The notes under the pieces: generated by a model | The model's input: only the letters and a program-made list of their open reading frames with translations | Databases searched by the model: none | Told to the model about the DNA's origin: nothing | In this document: positions 34,998 through 43,483 of the stretch, piece by piece | Layout: the number at the start of each line of letters is the position of its first letter | How positions within the stretch are numbered: the stretch's first letter is position 1 | Assembly: GCF_000876015.1 (NCBI RefSeq) | Contig: NZ_BBQM01000009.1 | Location: forward strand, 47,956-111,955 | DNA: 64,000 nucleotides | Origin: Cupriavidus basilensis | GTDB taxonomy: Bacteria > Pseudomonadota > Gammaproteobacteria > Burkholderiales > Burkholderiaceae | Direction: 5' to 3' | Position numbers and translations under genes: made by a program

Positions 34998-35789
34998 ATG
35001 GCCATCACGCTGTACGACGCCGGCGGACACACCTGCCTGATGTTTTCCGACCTGGTCGAGGAAGAGCACGGCGAGGTGGTGCAGACCAACCAGTTCCTGG
35101 TGGTGGACCACGGCCACGGCGCGCTGATCGACCCCGGCGGGCAGATGACCTACAGCGAGCTGTACCTCGCCATCGGCCGCTACTTCCCGCCCAAGCAGCT
35201 CGACTACGTGCTCGCCTCGCACGCCGATCCGGACATCGTCGCCTCGGTCGGGCGCTGGCTCTCCGCCTCCGACAGCCGCATCGCGATCTCGCGCGTGTGG
35301 GCGCGCTTCCTGCCGCATTTCTGCCAGGCCGGCCGCACCGAGGGGCGCATCATCTCCATCCCCGACGCCGGCATGCCGATCGCGCTCGGCCAGAGCACGC
35401 TGCTGGCGGTGCCGGCGCACTTCCTGCACTCGGAAGGCAACTTCCAGTTCTACGACCCGGTCAGCAAGATCCTGTTCTCGGGCGACCTCGGCGCGGCCCT
35501 GACCAGCGCGAGCGAGGCCAGCGAAACGGTGCGCGATTTCGATGCCCACACGCGCGCCATGCTGCCCTTCCACCAGCGCTACATGAGCGGCAACCGCGCG
35601 TGCCGGCTGTGGGCCAACATGGCGCGCGGGCTCGACATCGAGTGGATCGTGCCGCAGCACGGCCCGTCGTTCCGCGGCAAGGCGATGGTGACGCAGTTCA
35701 TCGACTGGGTGGCCACGCTGGCGTGCGGGCTGGACCTGCTGAGCCAGGACGACTACCGGCTGCCGCCCATGCCCGCGGCGCGCGCCTGA
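34998..35789 (+). CDS. MBL-fold protein of the oxygen-binding di-iron (flavodiiron) type
   Basis: A 263-residue metallo-beta-lactamase-fold protein related to the di-iron domain of flavodiiron proteins but without the flavodoxin domain. Metal-ligand blocks are SHADPDIV, PAHFLHSEGN, LFSGDLGA and PQHGPSF. The family, often annotated as ODP or oxygen-binding protein, is thought to sense or bind oxygen or NO, sometimes paired with a signalling partner; none is adjacent here. The ATG at 34998 gives the conserved N-terminus. Confidence 0.82.
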   Translation: MAITLYDAGGHTCLMFSDLVEEEHGEVVQTNQFLVVDHGHGALIDPGGQMTYSELYLAIGRYFPPKQLDYVLASHADPDIVASVGRWLSASDSRIAISRVWARFLPHFCQAGRTEGRIISIPDAGMPIALGQSTLLAVPAHFLHSEGNFQFYDPVSKILFSGDLGAALTSASEASETVRDFDAHTRAMLPFHQRYMSGNRACRLWANMARGLDIEWIVPQHGPSFRGKAMVTQFIDWVATLACGLDLLSQDDYRLPPMPAARA

Positions 35790-35915
35790 CGCCGGGCCGT
35801 CCGCGGGACCGGCGCCGGTCCGCCCCGCTCGCGTCCGGCCGCGCCATCGATTGCGCTCGATCGCGCTCGGTCGCACTCAACCGTGTCCAGCCGCGCCGGC
35901 CGCGCCCGGTCCCGC

Positions 35916-36542
35916 TCAATCGCGCGCCAGCCCTTCGGCCACCAGCGCCTCGCGCACGCGGGGCCGCGCCGCCACGCGCGACAGGTAGGCCTGCAGCGCC
36001 GGATACGGGTTCAGCGGCATGCGCAGGATCGTGGCCCAGTTGACGATGGCGAAGCCGTACGCATCCGCCACGCCGAAGCGGTCGCCGGCCAGGTAGTCGC
36101 GCGTGGCGAGGTGGCGGTCGAGCTCGGCGAAGCGCAGCGCCACCTTGGCCTTGCACGCCTCGCGCGTGCTCTCGGCGGTTTCCTTGTGCCACAGCCACGG
36201 GCTGAACACCTTGTGCAGCTCGGTGGAGACCAGCGTGAGCCAGCCCACCGCCTCCAGCCGCGCCACCGTGCCGGCCGGCGGCAGCAGCGCGGCGGCGGGC
36301 GCGAGGTCGGCCACGTACTGCAGCAGCGAGGCGGCCTCGGTGTGGCGCGAGCCGTCGTCCAGTTGCAGCATCGGCACGTAGCCGCGCGGGCTGACCGCGT
36401 AGAAATCGGTGCTGCCGTTCTCGGCCTCGGCCAGCGTGTGGGTGGCGAGGTCCACCTTGGCCAGCGTGAACGGCAGGCCCGCTTCGCACAGCGCGATATG
36501 GACGGCGAGCGAGCAGGCGCCGGGGGTGTAGTAGAGCTTCAT
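35916..36542 (-). CDS. gstA: Glutathione S-transferase (beta class)
   Basis: A 208-residue cytosolic GST. The N-terminal thioredoxin-like domain has MKLYYTPGACSLAVHIAL with the beta-class cysteine C10, VSPRGYVPMLQLDDG with the cis-proline, and the glutathione-binding TEAASLLQY. The helical C-terminal domain (about 87-208) holds GDRFGVADAYGFAIVNWA. It conjugates or carries glutathione in detoxification. The ATG at 36542 has GAGGAAT upstream. A LysR-type gene is divergent, 126 bp away, and probably controls it. Confidence 0.95.
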   Translation of the reverse strand: MKLYYTPGACSLAVHIALCEAGLPFTLAKVDLATHTLAEAENGSTDFYAVSPRGYVPMLQLDDGSRHTEAASLLQYVADLAPAAALLPPAGTVARLEAVGWLTLVSTELHKVFSPWLWHKETAESTREACKAKVALRFAELDRHLATRDYLAGDRFGVADAYGFAIVNWATILRMPLNPYPALQAYLSRVAARPRVREALVAEGLARD

Positions 36543-36612
36543 CGGGATGATTCCTCTTGGAGGCTTCGGGGTTTGCCGCCACGGCTTGTGACGGGCGTGC
36601 GGGCAGTCTAGG

Positions 36613-36628
36613 ATTGCGGATATGCAAT
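36613..36628. promoter_or_regulatory. LysR-type operator between gstA and its divergent regulator
   Basis: A dyad ATTGC-N6-GCAAT, containing the T-N11-A LysR core, lies in the divergent spacer. A half-copy, CTGCAAT, overlaps the regulator start near 36669. This arrangement fits autoregulation and gstA control by the LysR-type protein. Confidence 0.6.
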
Positions 36629-36668
36629 CGCAATGCGCGCGGCTGCAAGCAATCAATGCGGATCTGCA

Positions 36669-37586
36669 ATGCCCTACCAACTGACCTCCCCGGATCTCGA
36701 CATCGTGCTGGCGCTGGTGCGCGGCGCGACCCTGGCCGAGGCCGGGCGGCGGCTCGGGCTCGACGCCTCCACCGTGTTCCGCGCCCTGCAGCGCATCGAG
36801 AAAGGCCTGGGCCGGCGCCTGTTCGAGCGCAGCCGCGCGGGCTACCTCGCCACCGAACTGGCGCAGCAGTTCGCCCAGCACGCCGAGCGCATCGAGGCCG
36901 AGCTGGGAGCGGCGCGCGCGCAGGCGTCGGTGAGCGCGGGCACGGTCACGGGGCTGGTGCGCATCACCACCACCGACACCGTGCTGCACGGCATGGTGCT
37001 GCCGGCGCTGGCGCCGCTCGGGCGCGCCCATCCCGGCCTGAGCTTCGAGCTGACCGCCACCAACGAACTCGCCAGCCTGACCCGGCGCGATGCCGACATC
37101 GCCGTGCGCGCCACGCGGCAGCCGCCCGACCACCTGATCGGCCGGCGGCTCGGCCCGCTGCGCGTGGCGGTGTTCGCCTCGCGCGAGCTGCTCGCCGCGG
37201 CGGGCGTGGCGCCGCCGCGCGACGGCGGCAGCGTGACGCCGGCGGCATTGGCCGCCCTGCCCTGGACCGCGCCCGACGAAGCCATGCCCGACCATCCTTC
37301 GGTGCGCTGGCGCCGCAGGCACCTGCCGCGCGTGTCGCCGCAGTACCGCGTCAACAGCATCGCCGGCGTGGTGGAGGTCATCGAAGGCGGACTCGGCATC
37401 GGCATCATCTCGCTGATGATCGGGCGCCGCAGCGGCCGGCTGGTGCAGCTCACCGGAGCGCTCGACGAATGCGACACCGACCTGTGGCTGCTGACCCATC
37501 CCGAGTCGCGCCACCTGCGCCGCATCGCCACCGTGGTCGCGCATCTCGCCGGGCACGTGCGGCTCGACGGGCAGGCGGACGAATGA
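36669..37586 (+). CDS. LysR-family transcriptional regulator
   Basis: A 305-residue LTTR. The N-terminal winged helix (about 5-64) reads LDIVLALVRGATLAEAGRRLGLDASTVFRALQRIEKGLGRRLFERS, typical of the family, and a two-lobed inducer domain follows (about 90-300, with TDTVLHGMVLPAL and GLGIGIISLMIG). The ATG at 36669 gives a standard start. It is divergent from gstA and most likely its regulator, through the dyad in the spacer. The inducer is unknown. Confidence 0.92.
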   Translation: MPYQLTSPDLDIVLALVRGATLAEAGRRLGLDASTVFRALQRIEKGLGRRLFERSRAGYLATELAQQFAQHAERIEAELGAARAQASVSAGTVTGLVRITTTDTVLHGMVLPALAPLGRAHPGLSFELTATNELASLTRRDADIAVRATRQPPDHLIGRRLGPLRVAVFASRELLAAAGVAPPRDGGSVTPAALAALPWTAPDEAMPDHPSVRWRRRHLPRVSPQYRVNSIAGVVEVIEGGLGIGIISLMIGRRSGRLVQLTGALDECDTDLWLLTHPESRHLRRIATVVAHLAGHVRLDGQADE

Positions 37587-37587
37587 G

Positions 37588-37639
37588 GTGGACCGATAAA
37601 GTGGACCGATAAAGTGGACCGATAAGGCGGACGGATAAG
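37588..37639. repeat. Four 13-bp tandem repeats
   Basis: GTGGACCGATAAA is repeated at 37588, 37601 and 37614, with a diverged fourth copy at 37627. The array starts 1 bp after the LysR stop codon, upstream of the FAH-family gene. It may be a slippage product. Confidence 0.85.
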
Positions 37640-37747
37640 CGTGCCGCCGCCAATGCGGATATGCTGCGCCGGTGAGCCGAAAGCGGGCAGCCAAAAGAAA
37701 GTCCGCCGGCCGTTCCGTCACCAAAGCCAAGCCAAGGAGAAACAACG

Positions 37748-38596
37748 ATGAAACTGGTACGTGTGGGCAAGCCCGGCGCCGAGCGCCCGGGACTGATCGA
37801 TGCCGAGGGCCGCGTGCGCGACCTGTCGGGCGTGATCGACGGCCTGGGGCCGCAGCAACTGTCGGCCGGGGCGCTGGCGAAGCTGGCCGCGCTCGACCCG
37901 GCCGCGCTGCCGGTGGTGCAGGGCGAGCGCTTCGGCGTGCCCTGGAGCGGCATCGGCAAGATCGTGGCGATCGGCCTGAACTACGCCGACCACGCCGCCG
38001 AGGCCGGCATGCCGCTGCCGGCCGAGCCCATCGTCTTCCTCAAGGCCAACAGCTCGCTCAACGGCCCCGACGACGCGGTGATGCTGCCGCGCGGCTCGGT
38101 GAAGACCGACTGGGAAGTGGAACTGGGCGTGGTAATCGGCAAGCTCGCGCGCGACGTCTCGCGCGAGGAAGCGCTCTCGCACGTGGCCGGCTACTGCGTG
38201 GTCAACGACGTCTCCGAGCGTGAATTCCAGATCGAGCGCGGCGGCACCTGGGACAAGGGCAAGGGCTGCGACACCTTCTGCCCGGTCGGCCCGTGGCTGG
38301 TCACGCGCGACGAAGTGGCCGACCCGCAGGCGCTCGGCCTGTGGCTGGACGTGAACGGCGAGCGCGTGCAGAAGGGCAGCACCGCCACGATGGTGTTCGA
38401 CGTGGCCACGCTGGTGAGCTACGTCAGCCGCTTCATGACGCTGCACCCGGGCGACCTGATCTGCACCGGCACGCCGCCGGGCGTGGGCATGGGCTTCAAG
38501 CCGCCGCGCTACCTCAAGGCCGGCGACCGCATGCGCCTGGGCATCGACGGCCTCGGCGAGCAGGCGCAGACGGTGGTGGCCTACGCCAAGGGGTGA
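37748..38596 (+). CDS. Fumarylacetoacetate hydrolase-family protein
   Basis: A 282-residue FAH-superfamily enzyme. The catalytic core shows IGLNYADHAAEAG, PIVFLKANSSLNGP, the metal-binding EVELGVVIGK, and VNDVSEREFQ with GTPPGVGMGF. These metal-dependent enzymes hydrolyse or decarboxylate beta-diketo acids (ureidoglycolate lyase-like, acylpyruvase-like), and the substrate is not predictable. A good AAGGAG stands 8 bp before the ATG. It may follow the LysR gene in transcription, but the 160-bp gap includes tandem repeats. Confidence 0.9.
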   Translation: MKLVRVGKPGAERPGLIDAEGRVRDLSGVIDGLGPQQLSAGALAKLAALDPAALPVVQGERFGVPWSGIGKIVAIGLNYADHAAEAGMPLPAEPIVFLKANSSLNGPDDAVMLPRGSVKTDWEVELGVVIGKLARDVSREEALSHVAGYCVVNDVSEREFQIERGGTWDKGKGCDTFCPVGPWLVTRDEVADPQALGLWLDVNGERVQKGSTATMVFDVATLVSYVSRFMTLHPGDLICTGTPPGVGMGFKPPRYLKAGDRMRLGIDGLGEQAQTVVAYAKG

Positions 38597-38601
38597 CGCC
38601 G

Positions 38602-38640
38602 CCGGCCGGTGCGTCATCGCGATGGCGACGCACCGGCCGG
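38602..38640 (+). terminator. Strong GC hairpin after the FAH-family gene
   Basis: A perfect 14-bp inverted repeat, CCGGCCGGTGCGTC (38602-38615) and its complement (38627-38640), starts 5 bp after the stop codon. It probably stabilises or ends the transcript. There is no T tract. The GCGAAGGAAAA direct repeats just beyond (38660-38690) have no assigned role. Confidence 0.5.
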
Positions 38641-38748
38641 TGCGTGCGAAGTGGCGGCGAAGGAAAAGCGAAGGAAAAGCGAAGGGAAGGGCGGCCAGCG
38701 ATCGGCCGCTTTTTTCTTTGCTGCCGCGCTTTGCTTTGGCGCATGGTT

Positions 38749-38805
38749 TTCTCCCCTCTCCCGCCCGGCGGGACAGGGGCCGGGGGAGAGGGCCGGCGCC
38801 CGCCG
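38749..38805. repeat. REP-like hairpin, copy B
   Basis: CTCCCCTCTCCCGC and GCGGGACAGGGG form an inverted repeat with one mismatch, followed by CCGGGGGAGAG, which could pair with the left arm instead. It is related to copies at 26747 and 60189. The rest of the 38597-39127 gap shows no gene. Confidence 0.75.
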
Positions 38806-39127
38806 AAGCCACCGCGATCGCATCGCCCCGCACCCGCATGACGCCACGCGCGCAACGCAAACGGAGCACTCCGCATCGAAGCTGTACCGCCGGCGACACC
38901 TCATGCCGGCAAGCCACGCGGCAGGCCATCCCCAGGAAAACCGCCGCGGGAAACGGCGGCTTGTGATCCCATCCCCCGCCGCGAGTTCCCCCTGTGATCC
39001 CCGCGCGCGCAAACCGTCCCCCGTTCGCAACACTTCCCGCGCGATTTCGCTACAAAGGGTTAAACCGTTTGCGCTCCCCGGCCAGCGTGAAATACTGTTT
39101 TCTATACGCCTCGAACACGAGCCCGCC

Positions 39128-40441
39128 ATGTCAGAACACGCCCCCGAACTGATGGAGTCACTGCTCGCCGACTCCGATCCCGATTCCGCTTTTTCCCGCC
39201 CGCAATCAAGCCCATCTTCCGGTCCATCCTCCGGCTGCGCTTCCGGCCCTTCCGTCTTCTCCGCCCGCGTTGCCCGCTTCTGCGAACTCGCCGACACCGT
39301 CGACAGCCGCGACGAGCTCGAAGCCATCCGCCACAGCATCCACCAGCATCCGGAACTCGCCTTCGACGAAGTGCGCACCGCCGAGCTGGTCGCCAGCCAG
39401 CTCGAAGGCTGGGGCTACGAGGTGACGCGCCACGTCGGCGGCACCGGCGTGGTCGGCCGCCTGCGCCAGGGCGACAGCCCGCGCACCGTCGGCGTGCGCG
39501 CCGACATGGACGCGCTGCCGATCCACGAGCGCACCGGCCTGCCCTACGCCAGCCTCAACGCCGGCAAGATGCATGCGTGCGGGCACGACGGCCACACCAC
39601 CGTGCTGCTGGGCGCCGCGCGCCAGCTTGCGCGCACGCGCAATTTCAACGGCACCGTGCACCTGATCTTCCAGCCCGCCGAGGAAATCGGCGCGGGCGGC
39701 GGCGCCGAGCGCATGCTGGCCGACGGCCTGTTCGAGCGCTTCCCGTGCGACGCGATCTTCGGCCTGCACAACCATCCCGGCGTGGAGACCGGCACCTTCA
39801 TGTTCCGCAGCGGGCCGTTCATGGCCGCCTGCGATACGGTGGCCATCACCATCCGCGGCAAGGGCGGCCACGCCGCGCGCCCGCACCAGTCGATCGACCC
39901 GATCCTGGTCGCCGGCAGCCTGGTGATGGCGCTGCAGAGCGTGGTCTCGCGCAACGTCGACCCCAACGAGACCGCGGTAGTCACCATCGGCACGCTGCAC
40001 GCCGGCCACGCGCCCAACGTGATCCCGGAAAGCGCCAAGCTCGAACTGAGCGTGCGCTCGTTCAACCCGGACGTGCGCCGCACGCTGGAAGCGCGCATCA
40101 CGCGGCTGGTGACGTCGCACGTGGAAGGTTATGGCGCCACCGTGGAGATCGACTACATCCGCGGCTACCCGGTGCTGGTCAACAGCGAGCGCGAGACCGA
40201 GTTTGCCCGGCAGGTGGCCGAGGAACTGGTCGGCCCGGACAAGGTGGTGGGGCATTTCCCGCTGATCGCCGGCAGCGAGGACTTCGCCTACTTCCTGCAG
40301 CAGCGCCCGGGCTGCTTCGTGCGCATGGGCAACGGCACCGGCCAGCCGCTGCTGCACAACGCCGGCTACGACTTCAACGACGAGAACCTGACGATCGGCG
40401 CGGCGTATTGGACGCGGCTGGTGGAGCGGTATCTGGCGTGA
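39128..40441 (+). CDS. M20 family amidohydrolase (hippurate hydrolase-like)
   Basis: A 437-residue cytosolic zinc amidohydrolase of the M20D branch, which removes acyl groups from amino-acid amides. Metal-site motifs are GVRADMDALPI, KMHACGHDGHTTVLLG, FQPAEEIGAGG and GLHNHPG, with the C-terminal block AGSEDFAYFLQQRPG. The first 50 residues after the ATG at 39128 are a Ser/Pro-rich non-conserved extension, so a later start is possible, although none has a better site. It appears monocistronic. Confidence 0.9.
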   Translation: MSEHAPELMESLLADSDPDSAFSRPQSSPSSGPSSGCASGPSVFSARVARFCELADTVDSRDELEAIRHSIHQHPELAFDEVRTAELVASQLEGWGYEVTRHVGGTGVVGRLRQGDSPRTVGVRADMDALPIHERTGLPYASLNAGKMHACGHDGHTTVLLGAARQLARTRNFNGTVHLIFQPAEEIGAGGGAERMLADGLFERFPCDAIFGLHNHPGVETGTFMFRSGPFMAACDTVAITIRGKGGHAARPHQSIDPILVAGSLVMALQSVVSRNVDPNETAVVTIGTLHAGHAPNVIPESAKLELSVRSFNPDVRRTLEARITRLVTSHVEGYGATVEIDYIRGYPVLVNSERETEFARQVAEELVGPDKVVGHFPLIAGSEDFAYFLQQRPGCFVRMGNGTGQPLLHNAGYDFNDENLTIGAAYWTRLVERYLA

Positions 40442-40809
40442 CCCGCGGGTGCCGCGCCGGAGTGCGGCGACGGCGCGGCGATGGAGTGACGATGACATGG
40501 CGGCAGCGCGGCGTCGGGGCCGGTCCGCGCCCGGCCGCGGCGCACGTCTTCGCGCCGGCATGGCGTGCGGGTTTTCGTGAATTTCGCTATTAACGGCCGT
40601 ACCTGCATCAGCCATGCCGGGCCTGCGGGCGTCGTGCCGGGAATGTCTGGCGGCGGGGTTCGCGGTCCGGGATCTTGGCTGCCGGTCCGGCTGTCGCCGG
40701 CCAGAGTTTGCCGGCCGTGCGCGCCTGCCAGGTACGCGGCAGGCCAAGCAGGCAGGCTCGGGCACGCAGTCCCGGGTACGCGGCGAGGCATCCCCGGCCG
40801 GTGCCGGAG
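40442..40809. other. 368-bp gap between convergent genes
   Basis: No gene is supportable. The sequence is GC-rich with scattered short inverted motifs such as GCCGGCCAGAG and GCCGGCCGTG but no clear terminator. Confidence 0.45.
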
Positions 40810-41868
40810 CTACCTGAAGAAAGCGCTCGGCGGCACGCCGAACTGCTTGCGGAACATCGTCGAGAAGGCGCTCGGGCTGTCGTAGCCGAGGTCGAGCGCC
40901 ACGTCCACCACCTTGGCCCCCGCGGCCAGCCCTTCAAGCGCGGCCAGCAGCCGTGCCTGCTGGCGCCACTGCCCGAACGTCATGCCGGTCTCGCGCGCGA
41001 AACGGCGCTGGATGGTCTTGGGGTCCATGCCGAGCCGTTCGCCCCACTGCGCCAGCGTGAGCGCCGTGTCGGGCGCGCCGACGATGGCCTCGCAGATCTG
41101 GCGCAGGCCGGCGTCGGCCGGGCGCGGCAGGTGCAGGGGCAGGGTGGGCACCAGCATCACTTCGTCCAGCAGCAGCCGCATCAGGCGCCCGTCGCGCGAA
41201 TCGGCCTTGTAGGGAATCAGGATGTCGATGGCGGCGAGGATCAGCTCGCGCAGCAGCGGGCTGATGCCGAGCACGGTGCAGCGCGTGGGCAGGTCGGCGG
41301 CGGCGTCGGGGCGGATGTAGGCGGTGCGCATGCGCACGTGGCCGACCATGCGGATCCAGTGCACGGTGCCGCCCGGCATCCACATGCCGCGCGTGGGCGG
41401 CACGATCCACTGGCCCTCGGCGGTGGCGACCACCATCACGCCGTGCACGGCATGGACCAGCTGCGCGTGCGGATGCTGGTGGGGCTTGGTGACATGGCCG
41501 GGCAGGTAGTCGGCCGCCATCGCGGTGACGGGCATGGGGCCGCGGTCGTAGCGCAGGTAGGCCGGCGCGGCGCTGTGGGTGTCGGCGCGGTCCTCGGCGT
41601 GGGCCGGGAGGTGTGGTGCGAGGTGCGGCGCGAGGTGGGGAGGGCGGTGTGACGGATCGAGGGGATCGGGCGGCGCGAGCGGCATGCCGGGCATGCCGGA
41701 CGGCGGCGTGGCCGGCGCGCCATCCGCATCATCCGCGCGCGCGCGGGCGGTGGCCGGGCGGCGGCGCTGGCCGGTCGTGGCGGTAATGGCAGTAGCGGTG
41801 GTAGCGGCAGTAGCGGCGGTCGTGGCTGCGGTAGCCGCGGCGGCTGCGGTGGCGGGACGGCGCGGCAT
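40810..41868 (-). CDS. AraC-family transcriptional regulator
   Basis: A 352-residue regulator. The first 90 residues are low-complexity Ala/Thr then Pro-rich, encoded by trinucleotide-like repeats, and may be dispensable or not translated. A cupin-like sensor domain (about 105-190) contains HVTKPHQHPHAQLVHAV and PTRGMWMPGGTVHWI. The C-terminal AraC domain (about 255-350) shows LTLAQWGERLGMDPKTIQRRFARE and VALDLGYDSPSAFSTMFRKQFG. An AAGGA precedes the ATG at 41868. The divergent gene is a fosmidomycin-resistance-type exporter (41980), which is the likely target. Confidence 0.9.
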   Translation of the reverse strand: MPRRPATAAAAATAATTAATAATTATAITATTGQRRRPATARARADDADGAPATPPSGMPGMPLAPPDPLDPSHRPPHLAPHLAPHLPAHAEDRADTHSAAPAYLRYDRGPMPVTAMAADYLPGHVTKPHQHPHAQLVHAVHGVMVVATAEGQWIVPPTRGMWMPGGTVHWIRMVGHVRMRTAYIRPDAAADLPTRCTVLGISPLLRELILAAIDILIPYKADSRDGRLMRLLLDEVMLVPTLPLHLPRPADAGLRQICEAIVGAPDTALTLAQWGERLGMDPKTIQRRFARETGMTFGQWRQQARLLAALEGLAAGAKVVDVALDLGYDSPSAFSTMFRKQFGVPPSAFFR

Positions 41869-41979
41869 GTCCTTTTCTCCAAGGTTCTGGCCCTATTCTC
41901 GCAGGACAGGCGCCATCGCGCCAATTAGCATGGCTGCCAGATTCCCAATCTTGTTGTCTCTCCAGCCCCCGACTCCATC

Positions 41980-43236
41980 ATGAGCAGCCGCATCGACACC
42001 GCGCCAGGCGGCGCGACCGCCTCGCCGCAGGGCCAGGCGCAGCCTTCCCACAGTACGCAGTCCGCCGAGCGGACCGGTTTCCGCGTGCTGTCGGCGATCA
42101 GCTTTTCGCATTTCCTCAACGACATGATCCAGTCGCTGATCCTGGCCATCTATCCGATGCTCAAGGGCGGCTTCAACCTCAGCTTCACGCAGATCGGCCT
42201 GCTGACGCTGACGTACCAGATCACGGCGTCGCTGCTGCAGCCGGTGGTGGGCCTGTACACCGACAAGCATCCCAAGCCGAAGTCGCTGCCGATCGGCATG
42301 GGCTTCACGCTGTGCGGGCTGCTGCTGCTGTCGGTGGCGCCGACCTACGGCGTGCTGCTGGTGGCGGCCGCGCTGGTGGGCACGGGTTCCTCGATCTTCC
42401 ATCCGGAGTCGTCGCGCGTGGCGCGCATGGCCTCGGGCGGCCAGCACGGGCTGGCGCAGTCGATCTTCCAGGTCGGCGGCAACGCCGGCAGCGCGGCGGG
42501 CCCGCTGCTGGCCGCGGCGATCGTGCACCGGCAGAGCAGCCTGGCGTGGTTCTCGGTGGCGGCGCTGCTGGCCATCGCCGTGCTGTGGCAGATCGGCGGC
42601 TGGTACGGCCGCGAGCTGGCCCACACCGCGCGCAAGCGCAAGGCCGCCGCCGCCGTCTCGCCGCTGCCGCGCAGCACCGTGGTGCGCGCCATGATCGTGC
42701 TGATGCTGCTGGTGTTCTCCAAGTATTTCTACATGGCGAGCCTGAACACCTACTACACGTTCTACCTGATGGAGCGCTTCGGCCTGGACCGCCAGAGCTC
42801 GCAGATCTACCTGTTCGCGTTCCTGTTCGCGGTGGCGGCCGGCACCATCCTGGGCGGCCCGATCGGCGACCGCATCGGCCGCAAGCGCGTGATCTGGGCG
42901 TCGATCCTCGGCGTGGCGCCGTTCACGCTGATGCTGCCGCACGCCAACCTGTTCTGGACCGGCGTGCTGTCGTTCATCATCGGCTTCATCCTGGCCTCGG
43001 CATTCTCGGCCATCCTGGTGTTCGCGCAGGAGCTGATCCCGGGCAAGGTGGGCATGGTGTCGGGCCTGTTCTTCGGCTTCGCCTTCGGCATGGGCGGCAT
43101 CGGCGCCGCGGTGCTGGGCACGCTGGCCGACGCGCACGGCATCGAGATGGTCTACCAGCTGTGCGCGTTCCTGCCGCTGCTGGGCCTGCTGGCGGTGTTC
43201 CTGCCCGACCTGGGCGGGCGCAGGAAAGCGGCCTGA
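41980..43236 (+). CDS. fsr: Fosmidomycin resistance (Fsr)-type MFS exporter
   Basis: A 418-residue inner-membrane transporter with about 12 hydrophobic segments after a 30-residue polar N-terminus. It follows the Fsr pattern: ISFSHFLNDMIQSLILAIYPMLK, FTQIGLLTLTYQITASLLQPVVG, TGSSIFHPESSRVARMASGG and GGPIGDRIGRKRVIW. Such exporters expel fosmidomycin and related compounds by proton antiport in E. coli; the natural substrate here is unknown. It is divergent from the AraC regulator, 111 bp apart, and is probably its target. The gap after it (43237-43483) holds imperfect CGGCGGCCCGAA repeats. Confidence 0.9.
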   Translation: MSSRIDTAPGGATASPQGQAQPSHSTQSAERTGFRVLSAISFSHFLNDMIQSLILAIYPMLKGGFNLSFTQIGLLTLTYQITASLLQPVVGLYTDKHPKPKSLPIGMGFTLCGLLLLSVAPTYGVLLVAAALVGTGSSIFHPESSRVARMASGGQHGLAQSIFQVGGNAGSAAGPLLAAAIVHRQSSLAWFSVAALLAIAVLWQIGGWYGRELAHTARKRKAAAAVSPLPRSTVVRAMIVLMLLVFSKYFYMASLNTYYTFYLMERFGLDRQSSQIYLFAFLFAVAAGTILGGPIGDRIGRKRVIWASILGVAPFTLMLPHANLFWTGVLSFIIGFILASAFSAILVFAQELIPGKVGMVSGLFFGFAFGMGGIGAAVLGTLADAHGIEMVYQLCAFLPLLGLLAVFLPDLGGRRKAA

Positions 43237-43483
43237 AGCTGACCTGAAACGGGTTTGAAGCTTGCCCGGCGGCGGCCCGAAAGCGCGGCCCGGCGGCGGC
43301 CCGAAGCCCACCTGAAACCGGACCGATCCGGCAGCCGGAGCCCGCCGGAAATCCGCCGGCCAGCTTCCGCCGGCGCGGGCGCGGCGCACTCGCAAGTGGC
43401 GTGAGGCGCACCGCAATGGCGGCGGCGCATGCCGCGCGCACCACGGCGGTGCGCGTGGCCGGCCGCGCCGGCGCCCGCCGCTT

